This document shows, in pieces, positions 10,009 to 17,846 of a stretch of DNA of 64,000 nucleotides. How positions within the stretch are numbered: position 1 is the stretch's first letter; every line of letters starts with the position of its first letter. A model generated the notes under the pieces. The model was not told where the DNA came from, did no database searches, and saw only the letters and a program-made list of their open reading frames with translations. This DNA is from G965261775 sp965261775 (lineage in GTDB: Bacteria; Pseudomonadota; Gammaproteobacteria; Eutrophobiales; Eutrophobiaceae): assembly GCA_965261775.1 (NCBI GenBank), contig OZ253477.1, positions 1-64,000 of the forward strand, written 5' to 3'. The position numbers and the translations under genes were made by a program.

Positions 10009-10977
10009 ATGAGCGCATTGGAACAACAGCATAGTGACCCGTATATTTCCCGTGTTTCTGACACGCCTTTTATGACCGGGCGGCAAGACCCGGTTATTTA
10101 TGGAGAGCAAGTCGCGTTTGGTGAAAAAAAGGACGGTACGCTGAATCTTGAACAACTCGAAGCCTATAATAAAAACGGGTTTCTATTTTTTGAATCGCTG
10201 TTTGAACAAAATGAAGTGGAATGGTTATTGGGCGAAGTAGCACGCTTAAAAACCCTCAAAGAGCTGGAAGACTCCGACTATGTGATCTGTGAACCGGAAA
10301 GCAATGAAATCCGCTCCTTCTTCTATGTGCATCAATTTGATGATGTGTTTAAGGCTCTTGCGCAGGATGAGCGTATCGTCAATATCGCCGAGCAGATTCT
10401 CGGCAGCCAGGTCTATATTCATCAATCCCGCATCAATCTGAAACCCGGCTTTAGGGGTAAGGAATTCTACTGGCATGCAGATTTTGAAACCTGGCATATA
10501 GAGGATGGTATGCCACGCATGCGGGCGTTGAGTTGTTCCATCACGCTCACGGATAATAACGAGTTTAATGCCCCGCTGATGGTAATTCCCGGCTCACACC
10601 AGCAGTATATTTCCTGCGTTGGACAAACGCCGGAAAACCATCATCTGGAATCACTTCGCAAACAGGAATATGGCGTACCGGATGATAAAATCATGACTGC
10701 ACTGGTTGAACAGAACGGGATCGTCGCGCCAAAAGGGAAACCCGGATCGGTCATTTTCTTTGAATGTAACCTGATGCATGGCTCAAACAGCAACATTACG
10801 CCATATCCGCGCACCAATGTGTTTTTTGTCTATAACAGCGTAGAGAATACTCTGGTTAATCCGTATAGCGGCATGCAGCCACGTCCGGAACATATCGCGA
10901 CCCGTAAGGATTTCAGCCCTGTTCAGCCATCCCGATCGCAGCACGCGCTAAAAGATCATGGGGATAACGAAAAATAA
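10009..10977 (+). CDS. ectD: Ectoine 5-hydroxylase
   Basis: Fe(II)/2-oxoglutarate dioxygenase of the PhyH family converting ectoine to 5-hydroxyectoine, a better protein and heat protectant. It has 322 residues. The iron ligands are visible as H156-x-D158 in FYWHADFETWH and H257 in ECNLMHGSNSN, with the EctD signature around them intact. It follows ectC by 12 bases, so the strain should make both ectoine and hydroxyectoine from one transcript. No aspartokinase gene is attached, unlike in many ectoine operons. Confidence 0.95.
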   Translation: MSALEQQHSDPYISRVSDTPFMTGRQDPVIYGEQVAFGEKKDGTLNLEQLEAYNKNGFLFFESLFEQNEVEWLLGEVARLKTLKELEDSDYVICEPESNEIRSFFYVHQFDDVFKALAQDERIVNIAEQILGSQVYIHQSRINLKPGFRGKEFYWHADFETWHIEDGMPRMRALSCSITLTDNNEFNAPLMVIPGSHQQYISCVGQTPENHHLESLRKQEYGVPDDKIMTALVEQNGIVAPKGKPGSVIFFECNLMHGSNSNITPYPRTNVFFVYNSVENTLVNPYSGMQPRPEHIATRKDFSPVQPSRSQHALKDHGDNEK

Positions 10978-10999
10978 TTTCCGCTGTGGTCATTTCAAT

Positions 11000-11005
11000 T
11001 ATAAT
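11000..11005 (+). promoter_or_regulatory. Possible -10 box for ectR
   Basis: A perfect TATAAT lies 11 bases before the ectR ATG at 11017, inside an imperfect hairpin (GGTCATT...AATGGCC). The -35 match is poor. If used, the transcript would be almost leaderless; no Shine-Dalgarno precedes the ATG. Ectoine regulators of the EctR type bind near -10 boxes in methylotrophs, so autoregulation here is conceivable. Confidence 0.35.
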
Positions 11006-11016
11006 GGCCGCACTTT

Positions 11017-11571
11017 ATGGTGAATACTAAAGCACGTTTTATGATGAAAGAAAAACAGCCGGATACGGCCAAAACACCGGAAATAGCGGGCGAACGCTAT
11101 GATCTGAAAATATTGCGGTCCCTGCGGAAAATTATTCGCTCGGTGGATATCCATTCGCGTAAACTGAGCATGCAGCATGACATTACGGCGCCGCAACTGA
11201 TTGCATTATTGGCCATAGCCGAACATGCCCCACTCACCATTGCCTCCATTTCCAGGGAAGTGCATTTAAGCCCCAGCACGCTGGTGGGTATTATTGACCG
11301 TCTGGAAGCCAAGGGTTATGCCGTCCGCGAACGTAGCGCCGAAGATCGCAGGCGGGTGTTGATCTCCATTACCGAGGAAGGAAAAGCATTTGCCAAACGA
11401 GCGCCGTCACCCTTGCAGGAAACCCTGGCCGAAGCCCTGGGCAAACTTACACCGCTGGAACAGGCCACCATTTCCCTCTCTCTGGAGCGAGTGGTGGAAC
11501 TGATGGAAGCCAAAGAACTGGATGCTGCTCCAATACTTCAAACTGGCGTGATTGATACGACGAGTTCTTAA
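11017..11571 (+). CDS. ectR: MarR-family regulator of the ectoine genes
   Basis: A 184-residue MarR-type winged-helix regulator. The DNA-binding part reads ITAPQLIALLAIAEHAPLTI through SREVHLSPSTLVGIIDRLEA, followed by the wing ERSAEDRRRVLISITEEGK with the D-R pair typical of MarR. Position directly after ectD suggests it is EctR, described as a repressor of ectABC in halotolerant methylotrophs. There the gene usually lies upstream or divergent; here it is the last gene on the same strand. The first ten codons are uncertain: an ATG pair at 11041 is an alternative start. Confidence 0.85.
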   Translation: MVNTKARFMMKEKQPDTAKTPEIAGERYDLKILRSLRKIIRSVDIHSRKLSMQHDITAPQLIALLAIAEHAPLTIASISREVHLSPSTLVGIIDRLEAKGYAVRERSAEDRRRVLISITEEGKAFAKRAPSPLQETLAEALGKLTPLEQATISLSLERVVELMEAKELDAAPILQTGVIDTTSS

Positions 11572-11586
11572 AGCCTGATGTTTCCA

Positions 11587-11718
11587 ATGAATCCCAAAGC
11601 GGGATTCGAACTGGCGGTAATTCGGGTTGTGAATAAGGCACCGAAAGCATTAGTGATTAAGATATTGAGCGAGAAAAAAAGGGTACGACCGGGGGACTGG
11701 TTTAAGGAGCGGAGCTGA
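11587..11718 (+). CDS. 43-residue basic protein coupled to the downstream HEPN gene
   Basis: The frame MNPKAGFELAVIRVVNKAPK onward is 43 codons, rich in Lys/Arg. Its TGA overlaps the next ATG by one base (TGATG), so it is translationally coupled to the HEPN protein. A frameshifted relative lies at 7129, which argues that it is a real gene rather than a chance frame. No family was recognised. The layout (small basic protein, then HEPN protein) resembles antitoxin-toxin order, but that is inference. Confidence 0.55.
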   Translation: MNPKAGFELAVIRVVNKAPKALVIKILSEKKRVRPGDWFKERS

Positions 11719-12398
11719 TGACTGGAAAAGTGGTAGAGATTTTTTGGAAGCAATTTTGGCAGGGGCTTGTTAAAGTTAAGCGGTATGATGTGGAAGTTTA
11801 CAAGATTCCCAAGTACATCCTTGAACCGAAGGGGGACTTCGACCTATCCATCATGATGAGTCAAATTGAACTCAACAATTATCTTCTGGAAATAGCGGCT
11901 ATCAACTGGTCAAATGATGATGACCCTTCGCTTGAAGAAGCGATAGCTGAATCCGGGTTGGATGAGGATGATTCTTTCTTCTCCGACGGCAGATATGCTG
12001 TTGATATGGGTGACTTTGCGAAGCTCGCCACGCAGGCCAATGCTGTTGTCATCACGTATTTCTGGTTTATCAAAACGCTCAAGGATATCTGCCAGGAGGT
12101 TGATTCTTCGGTCTGTCAAGAGAAGTTCAAGAGTGATGCGTTTCATCAGGGCGAGATGAAAGCAATTCTGGCTATTTTAGATGGGAAAACTGCTGGCACA
12201 GTTTCGAGCCAGTTTTATGGGTGCCGTATCGAACACATCATGAGCGAGGTTAAGAAAATACGGAATAACTACGCTCACGGCAACTGGGTTGAAGTCGCTA
12301 AGCCTCTGGAGGGAATCCGTTTGAAAAATGTTTTTGAGGCGATTTCTGAGTTTATTTCGGGGATTGAAAAAACGAACGCAATCCCCCAAGAAGAATAG
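11718..12398 (+). CDS. HEPN-like domain protein, possible RNase toxin
   Basis: A 226-residue acidic, soluble protein. The C-terminal third contains VKKIRNNYAHGNW, an R-x4-H motif of the kind that forms the active site of HEPN RNases. The N-terminal part (residues 1-130) is not recognised. The start is set by AAGGAG inside the upstream 43-codon gene and the one-base overlap with it. HEPN proteins are common effectors in toxin-antitoxin and abortive-infection systems. The R-x4-H motif also occurs in non-catalytic members, so activity is unproven. Confidence 0.65.
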   Translation: MTGKVVEIFWKQFWQGLVKVKRYDVEVYKIPKYILEPKGDFDLSIMMSQIELNNYLLEIAAINWSNDDDPSLEEAIAESGLDEDDSFFSDGRYAVDMGDFAKLATQANAVVITYFWFIKTLKDICQEVDSSVCQEKFKSDAFHQGEMKAILAILDGKTAGTVSSQFYGCRIEHIMSEVKKIRNNYAHGNWVEVAKPLEGIRLKNVFEAISEFISGIEKTNAIPQEE

Positions 12399-12399
12399 G

Positions 12400-12537
12400 A
12401 TGAACCGCGATCTCCAGGGATTTGCGGCCACACCGGAAGAGATCGCAGGCTATCGCCGTGGTGCTGTGGCTGATGATGGTGTGGTGGGGTTCATGTCGTC
12501 AGTACGGATAGAGCCTCTTCTAGTCTATGGCCGATAG
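12400..12537 (+). pseudogene. 5' stub of a third gene, cut at 12.5 kb
   Basis: One base after the HEPN stop an ATG opens MNRDLQGFAATPEEIAGYRR and runs 45 codons before ending inside the opposite-strand ATPase gene. The tight spacing suggests a third gene of the same operon whose remainder was lost when the ATPase segment joined here. No family was recognised. Confidence 0.35.
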
Positions 12538-14155
12538 TGGTAGCATCTAGTAGAATATCTTTTTTATACTCCTTGGTATTCTTCAAGTTTTTACCAAAAA
12601 TTTCATCTTGATAATGTATCGCTATCTCATGGGCAATATATCCCACCGATCTTGGTGTGAAGGAAATATCCCCTTGCTTACTTTCCTTCATTCGTGTTTT
12701 AAAGAAAGGATGTTTTCTAAATATCTCAATAGTTTTACTACCATCCTTTTGTTCGGTTATTATTGATCCCATGGACCTCCCCTCTTCTGTTTTTATTAAG
12801 TCTTTATCAGTCAGAACGATATTAAATCCACTTCTTTTATTGGGGCTGTCATCTTCAAATACATCTCTCCCTTCTTTCACTGGGTTCACTCCGACCCCAT
12901 CTCCTTCGTTTAGCCCAAAAAATCTTGGTTTTTTAGTTTTATTTTTTCTATCGGTTCCCCAGTCTTTACTGCCATAGCCCTCTTCTAATGGATGCCCAGT
13001 CCCTTCTCCTTTTTTAGAAAATGATTGCCGCTTGAGATTTAGGGCATCCTCCCTGGCTAATTTGGTAACAATGTCCGATATTTTTTTTGAGGCTTCTGCA
13101 AAAGATTTATTTTGCTTTTCCTTATTTTTTTCTAAAATAAAACATTCATAAATTAGTTGTTCTAATTCCTTCATTTTTTGGTTAAACGCTTTGAATTTTT
13201 CTTTTTTGATGTCCTTGAAATTATTCCTTTGAATTACAGGTTCAAAATTATCTTCTAAATCTATATAGCCTGTTATTTGCTGGTGTCCCCAGAGCATGTT
13301 CTTACTGCCATAATGGCTCTTAAATCCCTCAATAGATTTTACAAGGTTAACTCTTCTGCCTTTAACAATAAAAGATGGGGGACGATTTACTTGTTTCTCT
13401 TCGCTCATCTTTAGAAAAATACGAATTGGATGAGTAAAAATTACCTTCTTGGAAGGTTGATTCTTTCTAGGAATATAATCAACTTCTGTTATTTCTTCTC
13501 TATAAGGTTCTCCTGAAATTTTTCCGTAATCATAGGGTTTAATCTCTGCTAAATCACATAACAACTTCAGTCCTTTTCTTGCCAGCAAAATTTCAAAATG
13601 ATCAGCTATCTGTTGTTTAATATTTGCATAATCTATACTTTCCCAAACCTCATTTTCGAAACGAGCAAGTGTTACGGTTGTTCCTTTTTCTGCTTTGTCT
13701 ATTTGAATTTTCTGACTAATCTGAACATCATTTAATTTGTCTTTCTCAAACTCTTTCTTGGGCAATATCAAAGAATGTCCCCGTTCATTGCTGGCATGCC
13801 GTGTTTTAAATTCTAACTGTTCGCAGCCTGCCATAAAAGCATAAACGCCAAAACCAAATTGTCCATTTGTTGTAAAATCAGCTTTTTTGTCAGAGTTTCC
13901 GATTTCACGAACCAGATCATCTAAATCTTTAATTCCGGTGCAGTTATCTTCTATGGTTATTTGTTTAGTGGAAGGATCGATATCAACTTTAATGATGATT
14001 TCTTCTGTATAAGTATTAGTATCTGAATCAAAGTATTGCTCTGCACTATCTATAGAATTATCTACATATTCCATGATAGCACGGTTAAAATCCGTATAAA
14101 GTTCAGCTACTCTGATTATAAAGCTTCCTGATATTTGGGGTGTTATTGTGCTCAT
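12491..14155 (-). CDS. GHKL (Hsp90/MORC-like) ATPase of unknown role
   Basis: A 554-residue protein with an N-terminal GHKL ATP-binding fold: N-box MEYVDNSIDSA (residues 28-38), G1 box DNCTGI (70-75) and G2 box GQFGFGVYAFMAG (98-110). After this come an S5-like region, a Lys/Glu-rich helical part (about 300-370) and an unassigned C-terminus. It has no histidine-kinase H-box, so it resembles the MutL/MORC-type ATPases found beside prokaryotic defence genes. GGAGG eight bases before the ATG supports the start. It overlaps a broken gene by ATGA and follows an XRE-ImmA gene on the same strand. The base composition is AT-rich compared with the ectoine genes. Confidence 0.8.
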   Translation of the reverse strand: MSTITPQISGSFIIRVAELYTDFNRAIMEYVDNSIDSAEQYFDSDTNTYTEEIIIKVDIDPSTKQITIEDNCTGIKDLDDLVREIGNSDKKADFTTNGQFGFGVYAFMAGCEQLEFKTRHASNERGHSLILPKKEFEKDKLNDVQISQKIQIDKAEKGTTVTLARFENEVWESIDYANIKQQIADHFEILLARKGLKLLCDLAEIKPYDYGKISGEPYREEITEVDYIPRKNQPSKKVIFTHPIRIFLKMSEEKQVNRPPSFIVKGRRVNLVKSIEGFKSHYGSKNMLWGHQQITGYIDLEDNFEPVIQRNNFKDIKKEKFKAFNQKMKELEQLIYECFILEKNKEKQNKSFAEASKKISDIVTKLAREDALNLKRQSFSKKGEGTGHPLEEGYGSKDWGTDRKNKTKKPRFFGLNEGDGVGVNPVKEGRDVFEDDSPNKRSGFNIVLTDKDLIKTEEGRSMGSIITEQKDGSKTIEIFRKHPFFKTRMKESKQGDISFTPRSVGYIAHEIAIHYQDEIFGKNLKNTKEYKKDILLDATTIGHRLEEALSVLTT

Positions 14156-14490
14156 ACATTATCCCTCCAGCGTTTAGTGCTCCACAATGTTCTTTCTATG
14201 ATTTCATCTTTCCTTTCGGTGCCAGGATCAATGCCCTGTCTGTCTCTTAATGCATCATGGAGATAGTCATCCATTCGATCTTTGGTCCGGTGTATCGCAT
14301 CCGGTTTATCCCGGAAATAGACCACTTTTCCCTGTCCAATGCCTTTTGAGAGTTTTCTGCCAGATAGGCCACGTCCTCTTCCCTCACCGTAAATCCTAAA
14401 TCGGCCAGACAGGTTTTCGCCACGCTGTAATAGGCGCAGGCTTCATCTTTACCGTTAATGCTCTCCAGCACATCATATCATGCTGTCGTA
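14152..14490 (-). pseudogene. Frameshifted gene of unknown function, coupled to the ATPase gene
   Basis: Protein-like sequence runs from YDVLESINGKDEACAYYSV near 14480 through LGFTVREEDVAYLAE, then changes frame near 14330. It continues as VVYFRDKPDAIHRTKDRMDD and DEIIERTLWSTKRWRDNV, ending in a TGA that overlaps the ATPase ATG. The intact frame after the shift reaches the ATPase gene with operon-like overlap. The N-terminus is missing. No family was recognised. Confidence 0.5.
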
Positions 14491-14501
14491 ACAGCACTTT
14501 A

Positions 14502-14546
14502 TCATGGATAAGGAGTTATCAAGGTATTGGCATCAAGGCAGAACAA
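14502..14546 (-). pseudogene. N-terminal stub resembling a DUF4411 PIN toxin
   Basis: Immediately after the XRE-ImmA gene, LFCLDANTLITPYP opens and stops. This looks like the first beta-strand and catalytic Asp of a PIN-domain toxin. DUF4411 PIN proteins are commonly encoded right after XRE-ImmA/IrrE antitoxins. Only about 14 codons survive before an unrelated broken gene begins, so the toxin has been deleted while its presumed antitoxin remains. Confidence 0.4.
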
Positions 14547-14550
14547 TTCG

Positions 14551-15687
14551 CTATACCTTCAGGTTTTGATCTAGCTCAATAACCTGTTGTGGTCGCTTTA
14601 AATCGAATAATTTTGCTACCTTATGCAAAGTTATTTCCTGGTTATGCCAGGATGTCAGTACCGTGCGTACAAAGGCATTGCCGAATTGTTCCTGCACTTC
14701 TTTACTTCTATTTCTGCTGGGGCCTCCCTGAGTTTGTTTTAGCTTTTCCTGGCGCGCCTGATATTCTTCTCTTAATGCATCCTCATGATCGTTGTAGGTT
14801 CCCTGATCTATTTTCCGAAGTTGCTTGAGGCGCACCAGACAGGCATGAGGGCTTACCTTAAATTGTTGTGCAAATTTTTTAATTTCAGATAATTTATTAC
14901 TGGAAAGTGTATTCCAAAGCGGTGAAGAAGCAGGCATCAGGAATTCGCCAGCCAATTGATCACACCATTTTTCAGTGGGCGAATCATCGGATTGTTCACC
15001 ATCAATCCCCATATCGTCCCTGAGAATGTGGCCTAATTCATGTATAAGCGTAAATGATTGTGCTTTTTTGCCGTCGGAATCATTGATAATGATAATAGGC
15101 ATTGTCTCATCAACAACAGCCATGCCACGAAAATCCCGATCAATATGGGACCAGCCTTTATATTTACTGGTTAGAAAGATAAAAAGACTTTTTTGCTCCA
15201 GTCTGTTTTTCAGCTCGGCGAACTCTAAATATGTTTTATTCGGGATTGACAGCCAGTCGCGCAGTGAATTTGCGATAGCAGTTTTTTGATCAGTGTTTTT
15301 AAAGATTGGCTTGCTAAAAGGTTCAATGGGTTCTCCCAGGTCTTGACGCAATTCAATGAACAAGTCGCGATAATGTTTTACTTTCGTGACCAGTTGGCGA
15401 ACCCTGGAATTATTAAATACAGATGAATCGGCGAAACGTCTGAATACAGGTGTTTCTGTAAAGCAAAACTCTTCAGGTAAATCATCAGCAATAAACACCC
15501 AACGTGGAACCTGATATAAATCAGCTAACATATCCAGTTGCTTATAAGTCGGTCGCTTATTCCCTTGCTCTATTATTTCAATGGATGGAACCTTTTTTTT
15601 GACATCCTGTAGCGACAACGCCATCTGTTCGCGGCATTGTTTAAGAGTGGCAAGGTTAAGCTGGAATGTTTGCGCTATTTGGCCCAT
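14551..15687 (-). CDS. XRE-family HTH protein with ImmA/IrrE metallopeptidase domain
   Basis: A 378-residue protein of the COG2856 type. Residues 10-65 form a divergent XRE HTH, and residues 160-260 carry an ImmA/IrrE domain with the zinc motif HELGH at 216-220 in a FTLIHELGHILRDD context. Such proteins act as antitoxins or regulators and may cleave a partner protein. The stub of a PIN-type toxin follows directly, consistent with a toxin-antitoxin pair that lost its toxin. The C-terminal 110 residues are Gln/Lys-rich and unassigned. Confidence 0.87.
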   Translation of the reverse strand: MGQIAQTFQLNLATLKQCREQMALSLQDVKKKVPSIEIIEQGNKRPTYKQLDMLADLYQVPRWVFIADDLPEEFCFTETPVFRRFADSSVFNNSRVRQLVTKVKHYRDLFIELRQDLGEPIEPFSKPIFKNTDQKTAIANSLRDWLSIPNKTYLEFAELKNRLEQKSLFIFLTSKYKGWSHIDRDFRGMAVVDETMPIIIINDSDGKKAQSFTLIHELGHILRDDMGIDGEQSDDSPTEKWCDQLAGEFLMPASSPLWNTLSSNKLSEIKKFAQQFKVSPHACLVRLKQLRKIDQGTYNDHEDALREEYQARQEKLKQTQGGPSRNRSKEVQEQFGNAFVRTVLTSWHNQEITLHKVAKLFDLKRPQQVIELDQNLKV

Positions 15688-15838
15688 ATCGCATCGATTC
15701 TAAATCGTATTCCAGTGGGTGATAAAGGTTTCTTCCATAGGGTCATCTGGCAATAGCAATGCGTTAGCGAAAGTATACACCAGCCGCTCAAGTCTGTGGC
15801 AGAAGTATACTATTAACAGAAACCTTACAAGAAGCGCA

Positions 15839-15904
15839 ATGGGCAACCCAAACCAGGCAATAGCGATCATGTGGTTTCGCCAGGATCTGCGCCTGGCGGA
15901 CAAT
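15839..15904 (+). pseudogene. 5' remnant of a photolyase gene
   Basis: From its ATG the sequence encodes MGNPNQAIAIMWFRQDLRLA, the beginning of a DNA photolyase. Bases 15840-15892 are identical to 27066-27118 at the start of the intact photolyase gene, and similarity fades over the next 15-20 bases. The gene is then replaced by a fragment of a different gene. This copy has an ATG where the intact gene has GTG. Confidence 0.85.
15840..15892. repeat. 53-bp direct repeat, copy 1 (photolyase start)
   Basis: Identical base for base to 27066-27118 in the same orientation. The two copies flank about 11.2 kb that holds the zinc operon, the methyltransferase-GHKL-receiver operon, the GIY-YIG gene and the broken fic. 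Homologous or site-specific recombination between them would remove that segment and rebuild a photolyase gene with an ATG start. Confidence 0.9.
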
Positions 15905-16043
15905 TCTGTCATTATGCCGTGTGTGAGGAGCAGTTGGACAATCTGCTCCGTAATTAAAAATTCATTGACCTGTATCTGGCCGTGCGCGAAAGATCCGCGC
16001 CTCGGAACCCGGGTGTTCCATCGAGAACCTGGAGATCTTCTAT
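15905..16043 (+). pseudogene. Remnant of a second TM0106-type nuclease (RNase H-like part)
   Basis: Reading across frames gives YAVCEEQLDNLLRN, KFIDLYLAVRE and SIENLEIFY. These parallel RYAEEQLDNRLRN, KFIDLYLVVRD and the matching position in the nuclease/helicase wreck at 2565-2700. The DNA of the two loci is clearly related but diverged, so this is a piece of a separate homologue rather than a recent copy. It is fused directly to the photolyase stub and has an in-frame TAA near 15952. Confidence 0.65.
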
Positions 16044-16045
16044 AA

Positions 16046-16073
16046 TTGACAGTTATGGTATCGAGTGTATGCT
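16046..16073 (+). promoter_or_regulatory. Likely sigma-70 promoter of the zinc operon
   Basis: TTGACA at 16046-16051 and TATGCT at 16068-16073 are separated by 16 bases. The spacer starts GTTATGGTATCGAG, which resembles half of a Zur-type GTTAT..ATAAC site, and GTTA/TAAC arms bracket the promoter. It lies about 40 bases ahead of the first gene of the operon. Zinc/Zur control is inference from the genes served. Confidence 0.5.
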
Positions 16074-16114
16074 GTAACTAAATCTCAATTTTATGGATAA
16101 CATCCGGGTTAAAT

Positions 16115-16405
16115 TTGCGCAATAACAGAAAAATCGGTTTGTTTCTCATTGTCAGCTTTCTCAGCATGCAGATGCTTTCTTTTCTGCATGTGGTTGCGTA
16201 TGACTTTGAGGAGCACGAGCATAATGGCCGTGTTTGCCAGATTTACCTGTACTGTGAGCATACGAAATACAGCGCGTCCAGTGATGTTATTCTACTGCAA
16301 TCACCAGAATATTTTGCATTCACCATTACGCTTCCCGAGCCACTGTTTGTCAGGTCGCGAAGCTATAGTGTTGCATTCCCACGCGCCCCGCCGCATTTTT
16401 CCTGA
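16115..16405 (+). CDS. Small exported protein of the zinc operon
   Basis: A 96-residue protein with an N-terminal hydrophobic signal (residues 8-27, LFLIVSFLSMQMLSFLHVVA). A short His/Cys-bearing stretch (EEHEHNGRVCQIYLYCEHTK) follows, and the C-terminus ends RAPPHFS. The start is a TTG; no in-frame ATG lies upstream. Short exported proteins ending RAPP or RGPP are often seen beside metal-uptake genes, but no function is established. It precedes the porin gene by 82 bases that contain a perfect inverted repeat. Confidence 0.55.
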   Translation: MRNNRKIGLFLIVSFLSMQMLSFLHVVAYDFEEHEHNGRVCQIYLYCEHTKYSASSDVILLQSPEYFAFTITLPEPLFVRSRSYSVAFPRAPPHFS

Positions 16406-16428
16406 ATCACGTCATTAGTCAGTTAGTT

Positions 16429-16446
16429 TTACAGGCCGCCCTGTAA
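16429..16446. promoter_or_regulatory. Inverted repeat TTACAGG-ccgc-CCTGTAA before the porin gene
   Basis: Seven-base arms match perfectly around a four-base centre, and TTTACAGG occurs again immediately after (16447-16454). There is no following T-run, so it is more likely an operator or mRNA element than a terminator. It sits about 40 bases ahead of the porin start. The cognate regulator is unknown. Confidence 0.4.
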
Positions 16447-16487
16447 TTTACAGGCGCGGTGTATATTCAGTATTCAGGAGAAACATT

Positions 16488-17837
16488 ATGTTAAAACCAA
16501 AATCAGTGGTTTACGCCGCATTTATTGCCGTGCTTTCCAGTACATCTGTTCTGGCAGCATCTGATCAAGATATAGAAGCATTACGTGCCGAGATTCAAAA
16601 TATGAAACAGACTTATGAAGGCCGTATAGCCGAGTTGGAGTCCAGACTGGCAACGATGGAGAAAGTACGGGCCAGGACAGCCGCGCCTGCGCCCGCTACT
16701 CCTGCCACCGCACGTCGTGATGTGAAGGATAACAGCTTTAATCCCTCTATCGGTCTGATTCTGAATGGCCAATATAACCAGTTCTCATCAAATGAGGGCG
16801 AAATTGCCGGATTCGCCGTTGGCCATGAAGGAGAACGTCCTCGCGAGGGGTTTGCAGTCGATCATACCGAGCTGAATTTTTCGGCCAATATCGATGATAA
16901 ATTTTTCGGCAACGTCACGGCAGCCATTGCTCAACACGAAGGCGAAACCGAACTGGAGCTGGAAGAAGCCTACATTCAGGCGTTGCCTAGTATCGGCCTG
17001 CCGGATGGTATGAGTGTAAAAGCAGGTCGTGCCTTCTGGACGCTCGGCTATCTGAATGAGCATCACAGTCATGCGGATGATTTTGCCGATCGTCCATTGC
17101 CCTACCGTGTTTTTCTAAATGAAGTATTTAATGATGACGGTGCGGAAATATCTTATGTTCTGCCTGCCGACTTTTATTCGGAAATCGGTGGCGGTGTATT
17201 CCGTGGTGATGATTATCCGTTTGGCGAAGGTGATGGCTCAGGCATCGGCGCATGGTCCGCTTTTGTCCGTGTTGGTGGTGATATCGGCGACAATCAAAGC
17301 TGGCGCCTGGGCGGGTATGTTCTCTCCGGTGAGGCCGATGGCTCACGTCTTTCAAATGAAGATGTCGTGAGCTTTACCGGTGATACGGATATCTATGCCG
17401 CCGATGTGCGTTATATCTGGGCACCGACCGGTAATGCGCGCGAACAGGAAGTGATCTTGCAGAGTGAATATTTCTGGCGCAATGAAGATGGCGTGTATGA
17501 AGACACTGAAGCCGGAACAGGGGCAGTCAATTTTGATGATTCCTCAAGTGGATGGTATGCACAGGCAGTCTATAAATTTGATCGAAAATGGCGTGTTGGC
17601 GCTCGCTACAGTCGGCTGGAGGCGCCCTATGTTCCTGCCGGTTTGGTGGGTAGTGCATTGGATGCTGACGGGTATGATCCGAGGAGCTACAGTGTGATGC
17701 TGGATTGGACGAACAGTGAGTTCAGCCGAGTACGCCTGCAATATAACCGTGAAGAACTGGCAGGTAATCAGGACGACAATCAGGTGATGTTGCAATATAT
17801 CATGAGCCTTGGCGCTCATGGCGCACATAAATACTAA
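16488..17837 (+). CDS. Outer-membrane porin-like protein of the zinc operon
   Basis: A 449-residue exported protein with a signal peptide (residues 1-24, ending SVLAAS). It has a short coiled coil (about 28-58, ALRAEIQNMKQTYEGRIAEL), a Pro/Ala linker, and then about 370 residues of alternating hydrophobic beta-strands with many aromatic and acidic residues. The last residues (MLQYIMSLGAHGAHKY) fit a closing beta-barrel strand with a His-containing tail. HEHHSHADDF-type His clusters near residue 185 could bind metal. Position directly before a zinc-type binding protein suggests outer-membrane passage of zinc; the substrate is inferred. Confidence 0.75.
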   Translation: MLKPKSVVYAAFIAVLSSTSVLAASDQDIEALRAEIQNMKQTYEGRIAELESRLATMEKVRARTAAPAPATPATARRDVKDNSFNPSIGLILNGQYNQFSSNEGEIAGFAVGHEGERPREGFAVDHTELNFSANIDDKFFGNVTAAIAQHEGETELELEEAYIQALPSIGLPDGMSVKAGRAFWTLGYLNEHHSHADDFADRPLPYRVFLNEVFNDDGAEISYVLPADFYSEIGGGVFRGDDYPFGEGDGSGIGAWSAFVRVGGDIGDNQSWRLGGYVLSGEADGSRLSNEDVVSFTGDTDIYAADVRYIWAPTGNAREQEVILQSEYFWRNEDGVYEDTEAGTGAVNFDDSSSGWYAQAVYKFDRKWRVGARYSRLEAPYVPAGLVGSALDADGYDPRSYSVMLDWTNSEFSRVRLQYNREELAGNQDDNQVMLQYIMSLGAHGAHKY

Positions 17838-17846
17838 GGAGGTGTT

